64,000 nt of DNA, taken from NCBI GenBank assembly GCA_035559535.1, contig DATMBG010000034.1, positions 1 through 64,000 on the forward strand. The letters run 5' to 3'. Of the stretch, positions 18,121 through 26,431 are shown in pieces; positions within the stretch are counted from its first letter, which is position 1; each line of letters opens with the position of its first letter. This DNA is from Candidatus Limnocylindrales bacterium. Lineage in GTDB: Bacteria > Moduliflexota > Moduliflexia > Moduliflexales > JAUQPW01. The translations under genes and the position numbers were made by a program. The notes under the pieces are model-generated. The model ran no database searches. It was not told where the DNA came from and was given only the letters and a program-made list of their open reading frames with translations.

Positions 18121-19143
18121 TTGAAAATCAGAGCCCATAAAATTGCTTCGGTTACGAGAAATTTAGTCTCACAGGAAATGGAGATAACCGATGAGATGGA
18201 AGTCAGGGAAGGCAATCTGATAGTTGTAAAGGCCTTGGAAGAAAAGCTGGTCTATGACAGAATTGAGTTAACGACCGGAAGAATGGCCAAGGTTGCCAAA
18301 GATGATATTATTGTCGGAGCTTTAGGGGGAAGAAAAGCGTTGAAGGGTTTTGTGGGAAAGATTCCCGAATCTATTCGGCGCGGGGATATTCTTCATATTT
18401 TAAATCTGGGAGGTGTCATTGGTATCGCAACCTCCGGCAATCCTGAGGTCGGAAACCCTCTCCGGGTAGAGGTGCTTGGAATGCCGGTGGTTAACGGGAA
18501 AATCGTTCATATCAGCCAGGGAGCTATCCCCTGGAGTTCATCTCTCACAAACTGCCCTCCTTTGGTGGTTGTGGCCGGTACCTGCATGAGTGCCGGAAAG
18601 ACTCAAGCCGCCACAGAAATCATCCACAAACTGACCGAAAAAAAATATCGTGTGGTAGGGGCGAAGGTGACCGGGGTGGCCTGTCTAAGAGATACCCTTA
18701 ATATGCAAGATCATGGGGCTCTGGCCGCACTGAGCTTTTTAGATGCGGGTCTTCCTTCAACAGCCCACATTACCAACGTGGCTCCCGTAGCTAAAGGACT
18801 CTTTAACGAGTTGAGTAAATTAAATCCGGATGTTATCGTGGTCGAACTGGGCGATGGAATCGTCGGAGGTTACAATGTAGGCTCTTTTTTGAAAGACCCC
18901 GAGATTCAGAGTTATAGTCAAGTCTATGTCATGTGCGCCAATGACCTGGTAGGAGCCTGGGGAGCCGTGGAACTTATGAAGCAGTTTTATTTGGAGATCA
19001 CGGTGATGACGGGTCCTGCCACCGATGCCGAGGTAGGTAAGGAGTATATCGAGACCCACTTGAAAATCCCCGCTGCTAACGCCCGGCTGGAGCCGAGGAG
19101 ATTAGCCGAGATTGTAGAAAACAAGTTGAACAGTAAAGGATGA
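18121..19143 (+). CDS. P-loop protein, DUF1611/DgcN-like architecture, next to argC
   Basis: 340 residues. The TTG at 18121 is the start: GAGGAGG stands at 18106-18112, 8 bases away, and no ATG fits. An N-terminal beta-rich domain of about 145 residues is followed by a P-loop domain with AGTCMSAGKTQAA (Walker A-like) and DVIVVELGDGIVGG (Walker B-like). Two-domain proteins of this shape include DUF1611, whose characterised member DgcN is an acyl-CoA-dependent N-acetyltransferase of D-glutamate. I cannot confirm membership by eye. It stands 50 bases before argC in the arginine operon, so an N-acylating or regulatory part in arginine synthesis is a reasonable inference. The catalytic activity is not shown. 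Confidence 0.6.
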   Translation: MKIRAHKIASVTRNLVSQEMEITDEMEVREGNLIVVKALEEKLVYDRIELTTGRMAKVAKDDIIVGALGGRKALKGFVGKIPESIRRGDILHILNLGGVIGIATSGNPEVGNPLRVEVLGMPVVNGKIVHISQGAIPWSSSLTNCPPLVVVAGTCMSAGKTQAATEIIHKLTEKKYRVVGAKVTGVACLRDTLNMQDHGALAALSFLDAGLPSTAHITNVAPVAKGLFNELSKLNPDVIVVELGDGIVGGYNVGSFLKDPEIQSYSQVYVMCANDLVGAWGAVELMKQFYLEITVMTGPATDAEVGKEYIETHLKIPAANARLEPRRLAEIVENKLNSKG

Positions 19144-19193
19144 GGATGTTGTTCGTTGGAAAGGATAACCGACAACGGACAATGGACAGTTTT

Positions 19194-20228
19194 ATGATCA
19201 AGGTCAGTATTCTGGGTGCTACAGGCTATACAGGTAGTGAGTTACTTCGATTTTTGCTCTTCCATGAGCAGGTCGAGGTCGTTAAGGTGACTTCCCGTAC
19301 AGATATCGGAATTCCCGTGGGCCAGGTGCATCGAAATTTATATAAGCTCACGAACCTGACCTTCACCGAAGAGAACATAGAAGAGATCGTCGAACTTTCC
19401 GATGTGGTTTTCCTGGCCCTTCCTCATGGACAGGCTCTGGAGAAAGTACCTCAGATCTTTCAGGTAGCCAAACAAAAGGACATTAAGGTCCTGGATCTGG
19501 GAGGAGATTTTCGTCTTAAAGATCCCCAGGTTTTTGAGAAATATTACAAACTCAAACATACGGCCCAGGAGTTTTTAAAAAAATCGGTCTATGGCCTGAC
19601 CGAATTTAACCGGGACGAGATACGCAAATCGAATTTAATTGCCTGTCCGGGATGTTTTCCTACCGGAGCGCTGCTGGCCTTACTCCCTCTGGCCAGGGAA
19701 AATCTGCTAACCGGAGACGTCATCATCAACTCGGCCACAGGGTCTTCAGGGTCCGGAGCTACACCCTCCGAAGGAACCCACCATCCCGAGCGGGCCTATG
19801 ATTACAAAGCTTATAACCTTTTCTCCCATCGCCATCAACCTGAAATTCAACAAGAACTGGAGAGATTTAACAAGAATCCTATTGAAGTCACCTTAACGAC
19901 CCATTCCGCTCCTATGGTCCGAGGTATTTTTACCACCGTCTATACCCGCTTGAGCAAGGAGATTTCTGAAGATCAGCTCAGAGATCTTTATAAGGGGTAT
20001 TATGAAAAAGAACCTTTCATCAGACTGGTGGATCAACCTCGTGCCGCTGTGGTTGCCGGGTCCAATTTTTGTGATATCAGCATAGCCAGTCGGGGTCGAA
20101 AGGTCATTATTAATTCGGCCCTTGATAATCTGGTCAAAGGAGGGTCCGGTCAGGCTGTACAAAATATGAACTTAATGTTCGGACTTGACGAAAAGTCGGG
20201 ATTAGGTTTTCCGGGAACACATCCTTAA
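19194..20228 (+). CDS. argC: N-acyl-gamma-glutamyl-phosphate reductase
   Basis: 344 residues from the ATG at 19194. ILGATGYTGSELLR is the NADP-binding loop and IACPGCFPTGALLALLPL contains the catalytic Cys (GCFPTG). The HSAPMVRGIF and GSNFCDISI segments match ArgC. It reduces the acyl-glutamyl phosphate made by ArgB. The upstream GTG/ATG extensions at 19140-19193 run through repeat-like sequence and are not part of the protein. First recognised arginine gene of the operon argC-argD-argF'-argB. Confidence 0.95.
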   Translation: MIKVSILGATGYTGSELLRFLLFHEQVEVVKVTSRTDIGIPVGQVHRNLYKLTNLTFTEENIEEIVELSDVVFLALPHGQALEKVPQIFQVAKQKDIKVLDLGGDFRLKDPQVFEKYYKLKHTAQEFLKKSVYGLTEFNRDEIRKSNLIACPGCFPTGALLALLPLARENLLTGDVIINSATGSSGSGATPSEGTHHPERAYDYKAYNLFSHRHQPEIQQELERFNKNPIEVTLTTHSAPMVRGIFTTVYTRLSKEISEDQLRDLYKGYYEKEPFIRLVDQPRAAVVAGSNFCDISIASRGRKVIINSALDNLVKGGSGQAVQNMNLMFGLDEKSGLGFPGTHP

Positions 20229-20358
20229 TAGAGACGTAGGGTATAGGGACGCGGAGACGCGGGGACTGTGGGACACGGAGGTAGGGGGACACGTCTTCCA
20301 GTCCCAAAGATGCTGCGCCCCCGCATTCCAGAATCCCTATTTCTCCACGTCGTTGTAA

Positions 20359-21516
20359 ATGAATTTAGCAGAGCTCATCTCCCTGGAGGATAGGTATCAG
20401 TTATTGACGTACAAGAAATTCCCCCTGGATGTAGTCAGGGGAAAAGGGAAGTATGTTTATGACTCAGAAGGCAAGGAGTATCTGGATTTATACGGCGGTC
20501 ATGCCGTTGTTTCTATTGGACATTGCCATCCTAAATTAGTTAAAGCCATTCAAGATCAGGCCGAGAAGCTGATTTTTTACTCTAACGCGGTCTATAGCCC
20601 GATCCGTGCCGAGTTGAGTAAGTTGCTGGTAGAGATAGCCCCTAAAGGAATCGGAGCGGTGTTCTTCAGCAATTCGGGAGCAGAAGCCAATGAAACCGCG
20701 CTTAAGATCGCCAGGAAATTTACAGGTCGGGAAGAGGTTATCTCCCTGGAGAACTCCTTCCATGGACGAACTGTTGGATCGTTGAGTGTGACCGGGGCAA
20801 AAAAATATCGGGATCAGGTAAGGCCTTTATTGGATTGCAAGTTCGTTCCATTTGGAGACCTGGAAAGTGTTCGTAACTCCCTCAGTGAGAAGACTGCGGC
20901 GGTCATGGTAGAAGCCATTCAAAGCCTGGCAGGTGTTTATATGGCCAAACAGAGTTATTATCAAGGACTTCAAAAACTCTGTAAAGAAAAGGGGGCCCTT
21001 TTAATTTTTGATGAGGTTCAGACTATGCCGGGTCGCACAGGAGCCATGTTTGCCTGTAATAACTGGGAGGTTACGCCGGATTTGATCACCACGGCCAAAG
21101 GAATCGCCGGTGGAATTCCGATGGGAGTCACTTTTGTCAAAGAAGAAATTGCAAAGACCATCACCTATGGAGAGCAAGGCTCTACCTTTGGAGGTGGTCA
21201 AATAGCCTGTGCAGCTTCTAAGGCGACTCTGGAAGTTATCCAGGAAGAAAAGCTGGTGGAAAATGCCCGGTCTGTGGGGGAATATGCCCTCAAAATTATT
21301 TCAGAGGTTCCCAGGGTTAAAGAAGTTCGAGGACTGGGCCTGCTCATTGGAGTGGAAACAGATCTTCCTGGTGGAGAAGTCCAGAAGAAACTTTTATCTA
21401 AAGGAATTTTGGTAGGAACTTCCGACCATCCTAAAACGATTCGATTATTGCCGCCCCTTATCATAGAAAGGACAGATATAGATCGGTTTACCCATGAGTT
21501 AAGAAAAATCTTATAA
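20359..21516 (+). CDS. argD: N-acylornithine aminotransferase
   Basis: 385 residues, class III PLP-dependent aminotransferase. Visible features are LYGGHAVVSIGHCHP, FFSNSGAEANETALK, ENSFHGRTVGSLSVTG, the PLP-Asp motif IFDEVQTMPGRTG and the Schiff-base Lys in LITTAKGIAGGIPMG. It transfers an amino group from glutamate to the acyl-glutamate semialdehyde. Given the carbamoyltransferase next door, the natural acyl group may be succinyl rather than acetyl. About 130 bases of palindromic spacer separate it from argC. Confidence 0.95.
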   Translation: MNLAELISLEDRYQLLTYKKFPLDVVRGKGKYVYDSEGKEYLDLYGGHAVVSIGHCHPKLVKAIQDQAEKLIFYSNAVYSPIRAELSKLLVEIAPKGIGAVFFSNSGAEANETALKIARKFTGREEVISLENSFHGRTVGSLSVTGAKKYRDQVRPLLDCKFVPFGDLESVRNSLSEKTAAVMVEAIQSLAGVYMAKQSYYQGLQKLCKEKGALLIFDEVQTMPGRTGAMFACNNWEVTPDLITTAKGIAGGIPMGVTFVKEEIAKTITYGEQGSTFGGGQIACAASKATLEVIQEEKLVENARSVGEYALKIISEVPRVKEVRGLGLLIGVETDLPGGEVQKKLLSKGILVGTSDHPKTIRLLPPLIIERTDIDRFTHELRKIL

Positions 21517-21579
21517 GATAAGATCTCCAAGGAATGAACCACGCCGGTTGGTTAAAACTTCGGAGGTCTGGAAGGAATA

Positions 21580-22596
21580 ATGACCTACACAAACTTTAAA
21601 GGTAGACATTTTATCAATACTCAAGACTGGACACGCGAGGAATTGGAACAGCTCCTGGAATTGGCTATAGATATGAAGCGACAGCCGTTCCGGAAATCTT
21701 TGGTCAATAAATCGCTCCTGCTGCTTTTCTTTAATCCCTCTCTCCGGACCCGAACTTCGTTCCAATTAGGTATGCATCAACTGGGAGGAACGACCGTGGT
21801 TCTCAACATGGGATTAGAGGTTTGGAATCTGGAGGTTGAAGAGGGGGTGGTTATGGATGGAAAAGCCGCGGAACATATCAAGGAAGCTGCGCGGGTCTTT
21901 TCCAGATATGGGGATATGATCGGGGTCCGAAAATTTCCGGATCTTGTGGATTGGAAAAAGGAAAAACAAGATGCCGTTATTCAGGCTTTTGTCAAATGGG
22001 GAAGTGTTCCCGTTATCAACATGGAATCCCACCTCTACCATCCCTGTCAGGCTATGGCGGATATGTTAACAATTCAGGAACACCTGGGAGGATTTAAAGG
22101 ACGAAAGTTTCTTCTGACCTGGGCCTATCATCCCAAACCTCTTCCGACCAGTGTTCCCAATTCAGCCCTGCTGGCTGCAAGTAAAATGGGAATGGATGTT
22201 GTCCTGGCCCATCCCAAGGGATATGACCTGGATGAAGATATTTTAAAAGCGGTTCGAGAAAATGCCGCCCTGAATCAAAGCTCATTTCAGATCGTTCATA
22301 CTATGGAAGAAGGCTTCCAAAACGCCGATATTGTTTATGCCAAAAGTTGGGGGGCTCCAGCTTTTTATGGGAATTGGGACGAAGAAGCCAAACTCCGAGC
22401 CGAGTTGAAGGACTGGCGGGTTACCCAGAAAAGAATGCAGCTTACCCGGAATGGTAAGTTTATGCATTGTCTTCCGGTTCGAAGAAATGTAGTGGTAGAC
22501 GATGAGGTTATCGATGGACCCAACTCTATCGTCTACGATGAAGCCGAAAACCGACTCCATGTACAAAAAGCAATATTAGAGGCGATATTAAGTTAG
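21580..22596 (+). CDS. argF': N-acylornithine carbamoyltransferase, predicted succinyl type
   Basis: 338 residues. FFNPSLRTRTSFQLG is the carbamoyl-phosphate loop, and HCLPVRRNV and ENRLHVQKA are typical of the N-acylornithine branch (Xanthomonas AOTCase, Bacteroides SOTCase), not of ordinary ornithine carbamoyltransferase. The adjacent-subunit Trp is conserved (EVWNLE, Trp82). The key residue aligned with Glu92 of the acetyl enzyme is Ala97 here (MDGKAAEHI). In the Xanthomonas enzyme, small or Pro residues at that site are known to switch specificity to N-succinylornithine. The carboxylated Lys of the Xanthomonas enzyme is also replaced (RRNVVVDD). I therefore predict N-succinylornithine as substrate. 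Confidence 0.9.
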   Translation: MTYTNFKGRHFINTQDWTREELEQLLELAIDMKRQPFRKSLVNKSLLLLFFNPSLRTRTSFQLGMHQLGGTTVVLNMGLEVWNLEVEEGVVMDGKAAEHIKEAARVFSRYGDMIGVRKFPDLVDWKKEKQDAVIQAFVKWGSVPVINMESHLYHPCQAMADMLTIQEHLGGFKGRKFLLTWAYHPKPLPTSVPNSALLAASKMGMDVVLAHPKGYDLDEDILKAVRENAALNQSSFQIVHTMEEGFQNADIVYAKSWGAPAFYGNWDEEAKLRAELKDWRVTQKRMQLTRNGKFMHCLPVRRNVVVDDEVIDGPNSIVYDEAENRLHVQKAILEAILS

Positions 22597-22662
22597 ACGA
22601 AAGGGACGAGGCAAAAGGAGAACATCTTTGTCCCTTTTCCCTTTCGCCTTTTACCTTTGTAA

Positions 22663-23586
22663 ATGAAAGACGTATCTATTTTAAGGACGGCGCTCCCTTA
22701 TATCCAACGATTTAGAGATAATATTTTTGTCATTAAGCTGGGAGGAAATGTAATTATCGATGTTAAAAATCTAGATCTGGTCACAGAGGAAATTACTCTA
22801 CTCCATCTGGTAGGAATTCATATTGTTGTGGTTCATGGCGGGGGAAAACAGGCCGATGAACTTCTGGAAAAACTCCATCATACTTCGAGGAAAATAAACG
22901 GACGCCGGGTCACCGATGATGATACGTTGGAAGTAGCCAAGATGGTTTATTCGGGTAAGATCAGTACCGAAATTGTCTCCGCTCTGAGGCGGCATGGAGC
23001 CAAAGGCGTAGGCCTTACCGGAATTGACGGGGGACTGATTCAGGCCAGAAGGAGACCCCCTGTAAAGGTTTTTAATAAAGAAACCGGTCAGGAAGAAATG
23101 GTAGATTACGGACATGTGGGCGACATTGAAAAAGTAAACCCGGATCTCCTTTTAACCCTGGTTAATGCCCGTTATATACCGGTTGTGGCGTCATTGGGAG
23201 CCGATGAAAAAGGGAATGTTTTAAATATCAATGCCGATGTCATTGCAGGGGAGATTGCCAAAAGCTTAAAAGCCGACAAATTGATCAGCATGAGCAATGT
23301 ACGCGGGGTTCTTCGAGATATAAATGATCCGGATTCCTGTATCTCTTCCTTAAGTGTCCGAGAAGCTCAAGAACTCATTCAGAAAGGGATTATTGCCTCA
23401 GGTATGCTCCCTAAAATCCAATCCTGCATCGCAGCGGTGGAAGGTGGAGTACGGCGTGCCCACATTATCGATGGGACCAAGCGCGACTCGCTCCTTAAAG
23501 AAATTTTCAGGCCAGAAGGCGAAGGCACCATGATTGTAACCGATTCAGATAAGGAAAAATATTTAATGGAAGAATTCAAAGGATAG
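22663..23586 (+). CDS. argB: N-acetyl(acyl)glutamate kinase
   Basis: 307 residues, amino-acid kinase fold. FVIKLGGNVI holds the phosphate-binding Lys, VVVHGGGKQADELL the glycine-rich loop, NGRRVTDDDTLEVAKMVYSG the acyl-glutamate site and LNINADVIAGEIAKSLKA the second half. It phosphorylates the acylated glutamate used by ArgC. The segment ASGMLPKIQSCIAAVEGGV is typical of ArgB. It closes the recognised arg genes; argG, argH and any argA/argJ are not in this window. Confidence 0.94.
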   Translation: MKDVSILRTALPYIQRFRDNIFVIKLGGNVIIDVKNLDLVTEEITLLHLVGIHIVVVHGGGKQADELLEKLHHTSRKINGRRVTDDDTLEVAKMVYSGKISTEIVSALRRHGAKGVGLTGIDGGLIQARRRPPVKVFNKETGQEEMVDYGHVGDIEKVNPDLLLTLVNARYIPVVASLGADEKGNVLNINADVIAGEIAKSLKADKLISMSNVRGVLRDINDPDSCISSLSVREAQELIQKGIIASGMLPKIQSCIAAVEGGVRRAHIIDGTKRDSLLKEIFRPEGEGTMIVTDSDKEKYLMEEFKG

Positions 23587-23591
23587 TGAGC

Positions 23592-23650
23592 GATAGGTCG
23601 TGGGCCGTGGATAGTTAAACCCACTTTCTGCTCACGGCCCACGATCTATC
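23592..23650. repeat. Hairpin between argB and the amidotransferase gene
   Basis: GATAGGTCGTGGGCCGTG (23592-23609) pairs with CACGGCCCACGATCTATC (23633-23650), matching at 17 of 18 positions, with a loop of about 23 bases. No poly-T follows, so it may be a processing hairpin or extragenic palindrome rather than a terminator. Confidence 0.75.
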
Positions 23651-23661
23651 ACCCACTGCTT

Positions 23662-24396
23662 ATGCCTCCACTTATAGGTATTACCTGTTCAACCACGATC
23701 GGATCTTCCTGGAGTGTAAATTCTTTAGGACGTCTTCAGGACGCCGTTTATCGGAACTATAGTCAGGCCATCGAGTTTTGCGGAGGGGCCCCGATTCTCA
23801 TCCCTGTCATCAAAAAAACAACGGCCTTAGAAAGTATCTTATCGAAGCTGGATGGATTGATCTTATCGGGGGGCAACGATATACATCCTCGGTTTTATGG
23901 AGAAGAACCCCTACTCAAATTAGAGGCCATCGACGCAGAAAGAGATGTGATAGAAATCGAGCTAACCCGATTAGCTTTGGAAATGGATATTCCCATTCTG
24001 GGAATTTGTAGAGGGATCCAGGTCTTGAATGTGGCAGGTGGGGGAACCCTTTATCAAGATCTCGTTTCTCAAAAACCGAATTGTTTGAAGCATCGTCAAG
24101 AAGCCGATATGCAGGTTCAAACCCACCGAATTCGCCTGGACCGGGATAGTCTACTTTATCAGATTTTTAAGAAAGACGAAGTCTGGGTCAATAGTCGACA
24201 TCATCAGGCGGTTAAAGATATAGCCCCCGGTTATCGGATTGCAGCGGTTGCCAGTGACGGAGTTATCGAGGGAATTGAAGATCTTTCCCGTAAGTTCGTA
24301 GTGGGAGTCCAATGGCATCCGGAGGGAACATGGGAAGTAGATGAAGATTCTCAGAATCTGTTTCGTGCATTTGTGGAAGCGGCTATACGGGCTTAA
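23662..24396 (+). CDS. Class I glutamine amidotransferase, gamma-Glu-GABA hydrolase-like (peptidase C26)
   Basis: 244 residues. LILSGGNDIHPRFYGEEP, the nucleophile Cys in ILGICRGIQVLNVAGGGTL and the His-x-Glu of VGVQWHPEGTW form the amidotransferase triad of the PuuD/C26 group. These enzymes hydrolyse gamma-glutamyl amides, as in putrescine degradation. It is read in the same direction as argB after a hairpin spacer, so it could be involved in arginine-derived polyamine turnover. That link is contextual. Confidence 0.9.
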   Translation: MPPLIGITCSTTIGSSWSVNSLGRLQDAVYRNYSQAIEFCGGAPILIPVIKKTTALESILSKLDGLILSGGNDIHPRFYGEEPLLKLEAIDAERDVIEIELTRLALEMDIPILGICRGIQVLNVAGGGTLYQDLVSQKPNCLKHRQEADMQVQTHRIRLDRDSLLYQIFKKDEVWVNSRHHQAVKDIAPGYRIAAVASDGVIEGIEDLSRKFVVGVQWHPEGTWEVDEDSQNLFRAFVEAAIRA

Positions 24397-24693
24397 ATCC
24401 CTCCAAGGGTTCGATTCTACCCTTTAAAGGTTTTGATGCGTTATTTTCCTCAAATTCCCCAACGACTTCCAGATTCCCTGCAATACCATAATTTACTACT
24501 AATTGAGGCCTGATAAGGGTATTTTCCCCTCTGTACGTTCTAGATTGAGATATCCCAGCTCAATCTCCATCTCTTTAGGATCGACTCCAGCGGCATCGGT
24601 CGAGATGAAAGGTCGATACCCCCAGGCAGCGACGGGAAGGAACAGTATGAACAGGAGAGGTAAAGTTCCTTCCCCGAAGAAGACGCCTATCAT
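24397..24693 (-). pseudogene. Truncated, frameshifted exported-protein gene
   Basis: The start is well formed: AAAGGAG lies 5 bases before the ATG at 24693, and a signal peptide (GTLPLLFILFLPVAAWG) leads to YRPFISTDAAGVDPKEMEIE. The frame then stops near 24499, but the protein continues in another frame (GENTLIRPQLVVNYGIAGNL, then EVVGEFEENN), so a one-base change in the CCCC run at 24526-24529 broke it. The second half is cut off at the amidotransferase gene, with no C-terminus. The full gene was probably an outer-membrane-type or exported protein of a few hundred residues. I regard it as a remnant. Confidence 0.7.
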
Positions 24694-24728
24694 CCGAACT
24701 CCTTTCCTGTTCAAGCTCCCTCCTTATT

Positions 24729-25667
24729 TTACCCTCCAAATTCTTTTTGGGTACTGAGTGCGGCTTTTATCCCTTTTGCGAGGTCACTGGTTGAGCCAAC
24801 ACCCCAGTAATGAAGGAATACCGTGCGAGGGGATTCCATAATCATGTGGTTATGGAGAGCAACAATGTTAATCTTAGCACTACGAAGCGCCTTGAGCACA
24901 GGTTGAACCTCATTCTCAAGCATAACAAAATCACCGTCCACCACAGCTTTATCATCGCTTCCAACAAAGGCAGCCCAGGTGTTCACTCCCATTTCATTTC
25001 CGATTTCGTAGCCCTCCATCTTTGTGGTTCGACCAACAGTGATTTTATAAACTCCCTGGTTCATCTCGCCTTTCATACCGAGGATATCTTCAATTTTTTT
25101 GGGATCCAGCGTGGTATTGACAGAATCCAGATTAGCTTTAGGCATCTCACTTTTACCGCCGCTGGTCTCATTAATTTTGGCAAACACTTTTCCAACTGCC
25201 GTTGCGAGTTTCTCCTCATCGCCCATTCCACCGATATGCAAGAACATGACTTTTGGGGAATCCCAGAAGAAGTGGTTGTGTAGAGCAGTAACCTCCAGAC
25301 CATTGCTTAAGGCAACATCTATAACTGCATTAACCTGGTCTTCAAGCACAACATTATCGCCCATAACCATGGTACGGTCACCGACTTTTTTAAACGCTGC
25401 CCAGGAAGTAAGGCCCATAGGCGGGGTTATTTTTACACCTGCTGCGGTGACTTGGAGATCAGTGCGCGGAAGGCTAACTTTAAATACGCCTTCCTTTTCG
25501 TTGAGTTTTCCCTTTGCACCTGTGAGTTTCTCGATTTTAGCGGTATCGAGCTTTTCTTCTGCCAGGCCTGGTGTAACGGTCCAGGAAAGTGCCAGGAATG
25601 AAAAGGCAAAGACCACCCCCACCAGGGAGATATACACGCTTTGTATGTTTACACATCTTATCTTCAT
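24729..25667 (-). CDS. Exported protein with two DUF1259 domains
   Basis: 312 residues. A signal peptide (ISLVGVVFAFSFLALSW) precedes two copies of a DUF1259/LppY-LpqO-like domain. Copy one holds GLTSWAAF and ALHNHFFWDSPKVMFLHIGG; copy two holds GVNTWAAF and ALHNHMIMESPRTVFLHYWG. The repeated His-Asn-His and His residues may bind metal. Function is unknown. It follows the PepSY-like exported protein and the two-component genes on the same strand, and may be a target of that regulator. Confidence 0.85.
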   Translation of the reverse strand: MKIRCVNIQSVYISLVGVVFAFSFLALSWTVTPGLAEEKLDTAKIEKLTGAKGKLNEKEGVFKVSLPRTDLQVTAAGVKITPPMGLTSWAAFKKVGDRTMVMGDNVVLEDQVNAVIDVALSNGLEVTALHNHFFWDSPKVMFLHIGGMGDEEKLATAVGKVFAKINETSGGKSEMPKANLDSVNTTLDPKKIEDILGMKGEMNQGVYKITVGRTTKMEGYEIGNEMGVNTWAAFVGSDDKAVVDGDFVMLENEVQPVLKALRSAKINIVALHNHMIMESPRTVFLHYWGVGSTSDLAKGIKAALSTQKEFGG

Positions 25668-25754
25668 AGGTTAAATTCCTTTCATTCCAGTGTTCACTAG
25701 AAAGCCTGAAACAGGCTTCTCCGGAAGATAGGTCTTTACATCGAGAAGAGCCTT

Positions 25755-26354
25755 TTATTTCTTGGTTGCCAGGGCATTACCTGTCATAAGGTCGTATCTC
25801 AATTCAACCACTTTATCCTGGGCGGCCACAAGCACTACGAACTGAGGCTTATGATTTTCAACAACAGGAGTAATGGAGAATACGATCCCTTGCTGATCCT
25901 TCGACGCCTTATGGAGAATATCAAGGAGTGAGTGTGGTGAGATAGCCATCAGGGTGAGTTGCTGGGCTGAACGCTTTAGATGTTCTGGGTCTTTGAAAAC
26001 TTCGACCTCGGGGTTCCACTTCTCCTCTTCCGGGCTTCCCGCGAGCTCCTTGAGGACATTGTGCTCAGCATCGGTGCCGAGTCCTTTCTCTGCAGTATAG
26101 ACTGAAAGTGAAAGCTTTTTATTGTCATCAAGCTCAAATTTTGCTGAGATGGGAGTTTCTGGAGTCTTAGTTGCTTGCTGAATACCCTCGGTAAGCGTAA
26201 TCTTGCTATGAGGAAGAACCTTGAGAAGCGGTCCATATTCCTCTTTTTCATATTCTCCAGCTTTTAAAGGCTGTAATCCCCAAATTCCCAATACCAGAAA
26301 GGTCGAGATAACTCCAATTGAAAAAACATTCAAAATACCCTTCTTTACTTGCAT
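25755..26354 (-). CDS. Small exported PepSY-like protein
   Basis: About 199 residues. The start is the ATG at 26354, since AAAAGGAGATGTAGT precedes it. An N-terminal hydrophobic segment (VFSIGVISTFLVLGIWGL) acts as signal or anchor. The C-terminus VELRYDLMTGNALATKK recalls the end of PepSY-type repeats. The position between a histidine kinase gene and the DUF1259 gene suggests an extracytoplasmic role in the same response. I cannot assign a function. Confidence 0.65.
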   Translation of the reverse strand: MQVKKGILNVFSIGVISTFLVLGIWGLQPLKAGEYEKEEYGPLLKVLPHSKITLTEGIQQATKTPETPISAKFELDDNKKLSLSVYTAEKGLGTDAEHNVLKELAGSPEEEKWNPEVEVFKDPEHLKRSAQQLTLMAISPHSLLDILHKASKDQQGIVFSITPVVENHKPQFVVLVAAQDKVVELRYDLMTGNALATKK

Positions 26355-26431
26355 ACTACATCTCCTTTTGTTAAGCCCCAACCGTCCTCAACATCACCTC
26401 AACGCCCTGTGCGCCGGGAATGTACCCGAAT

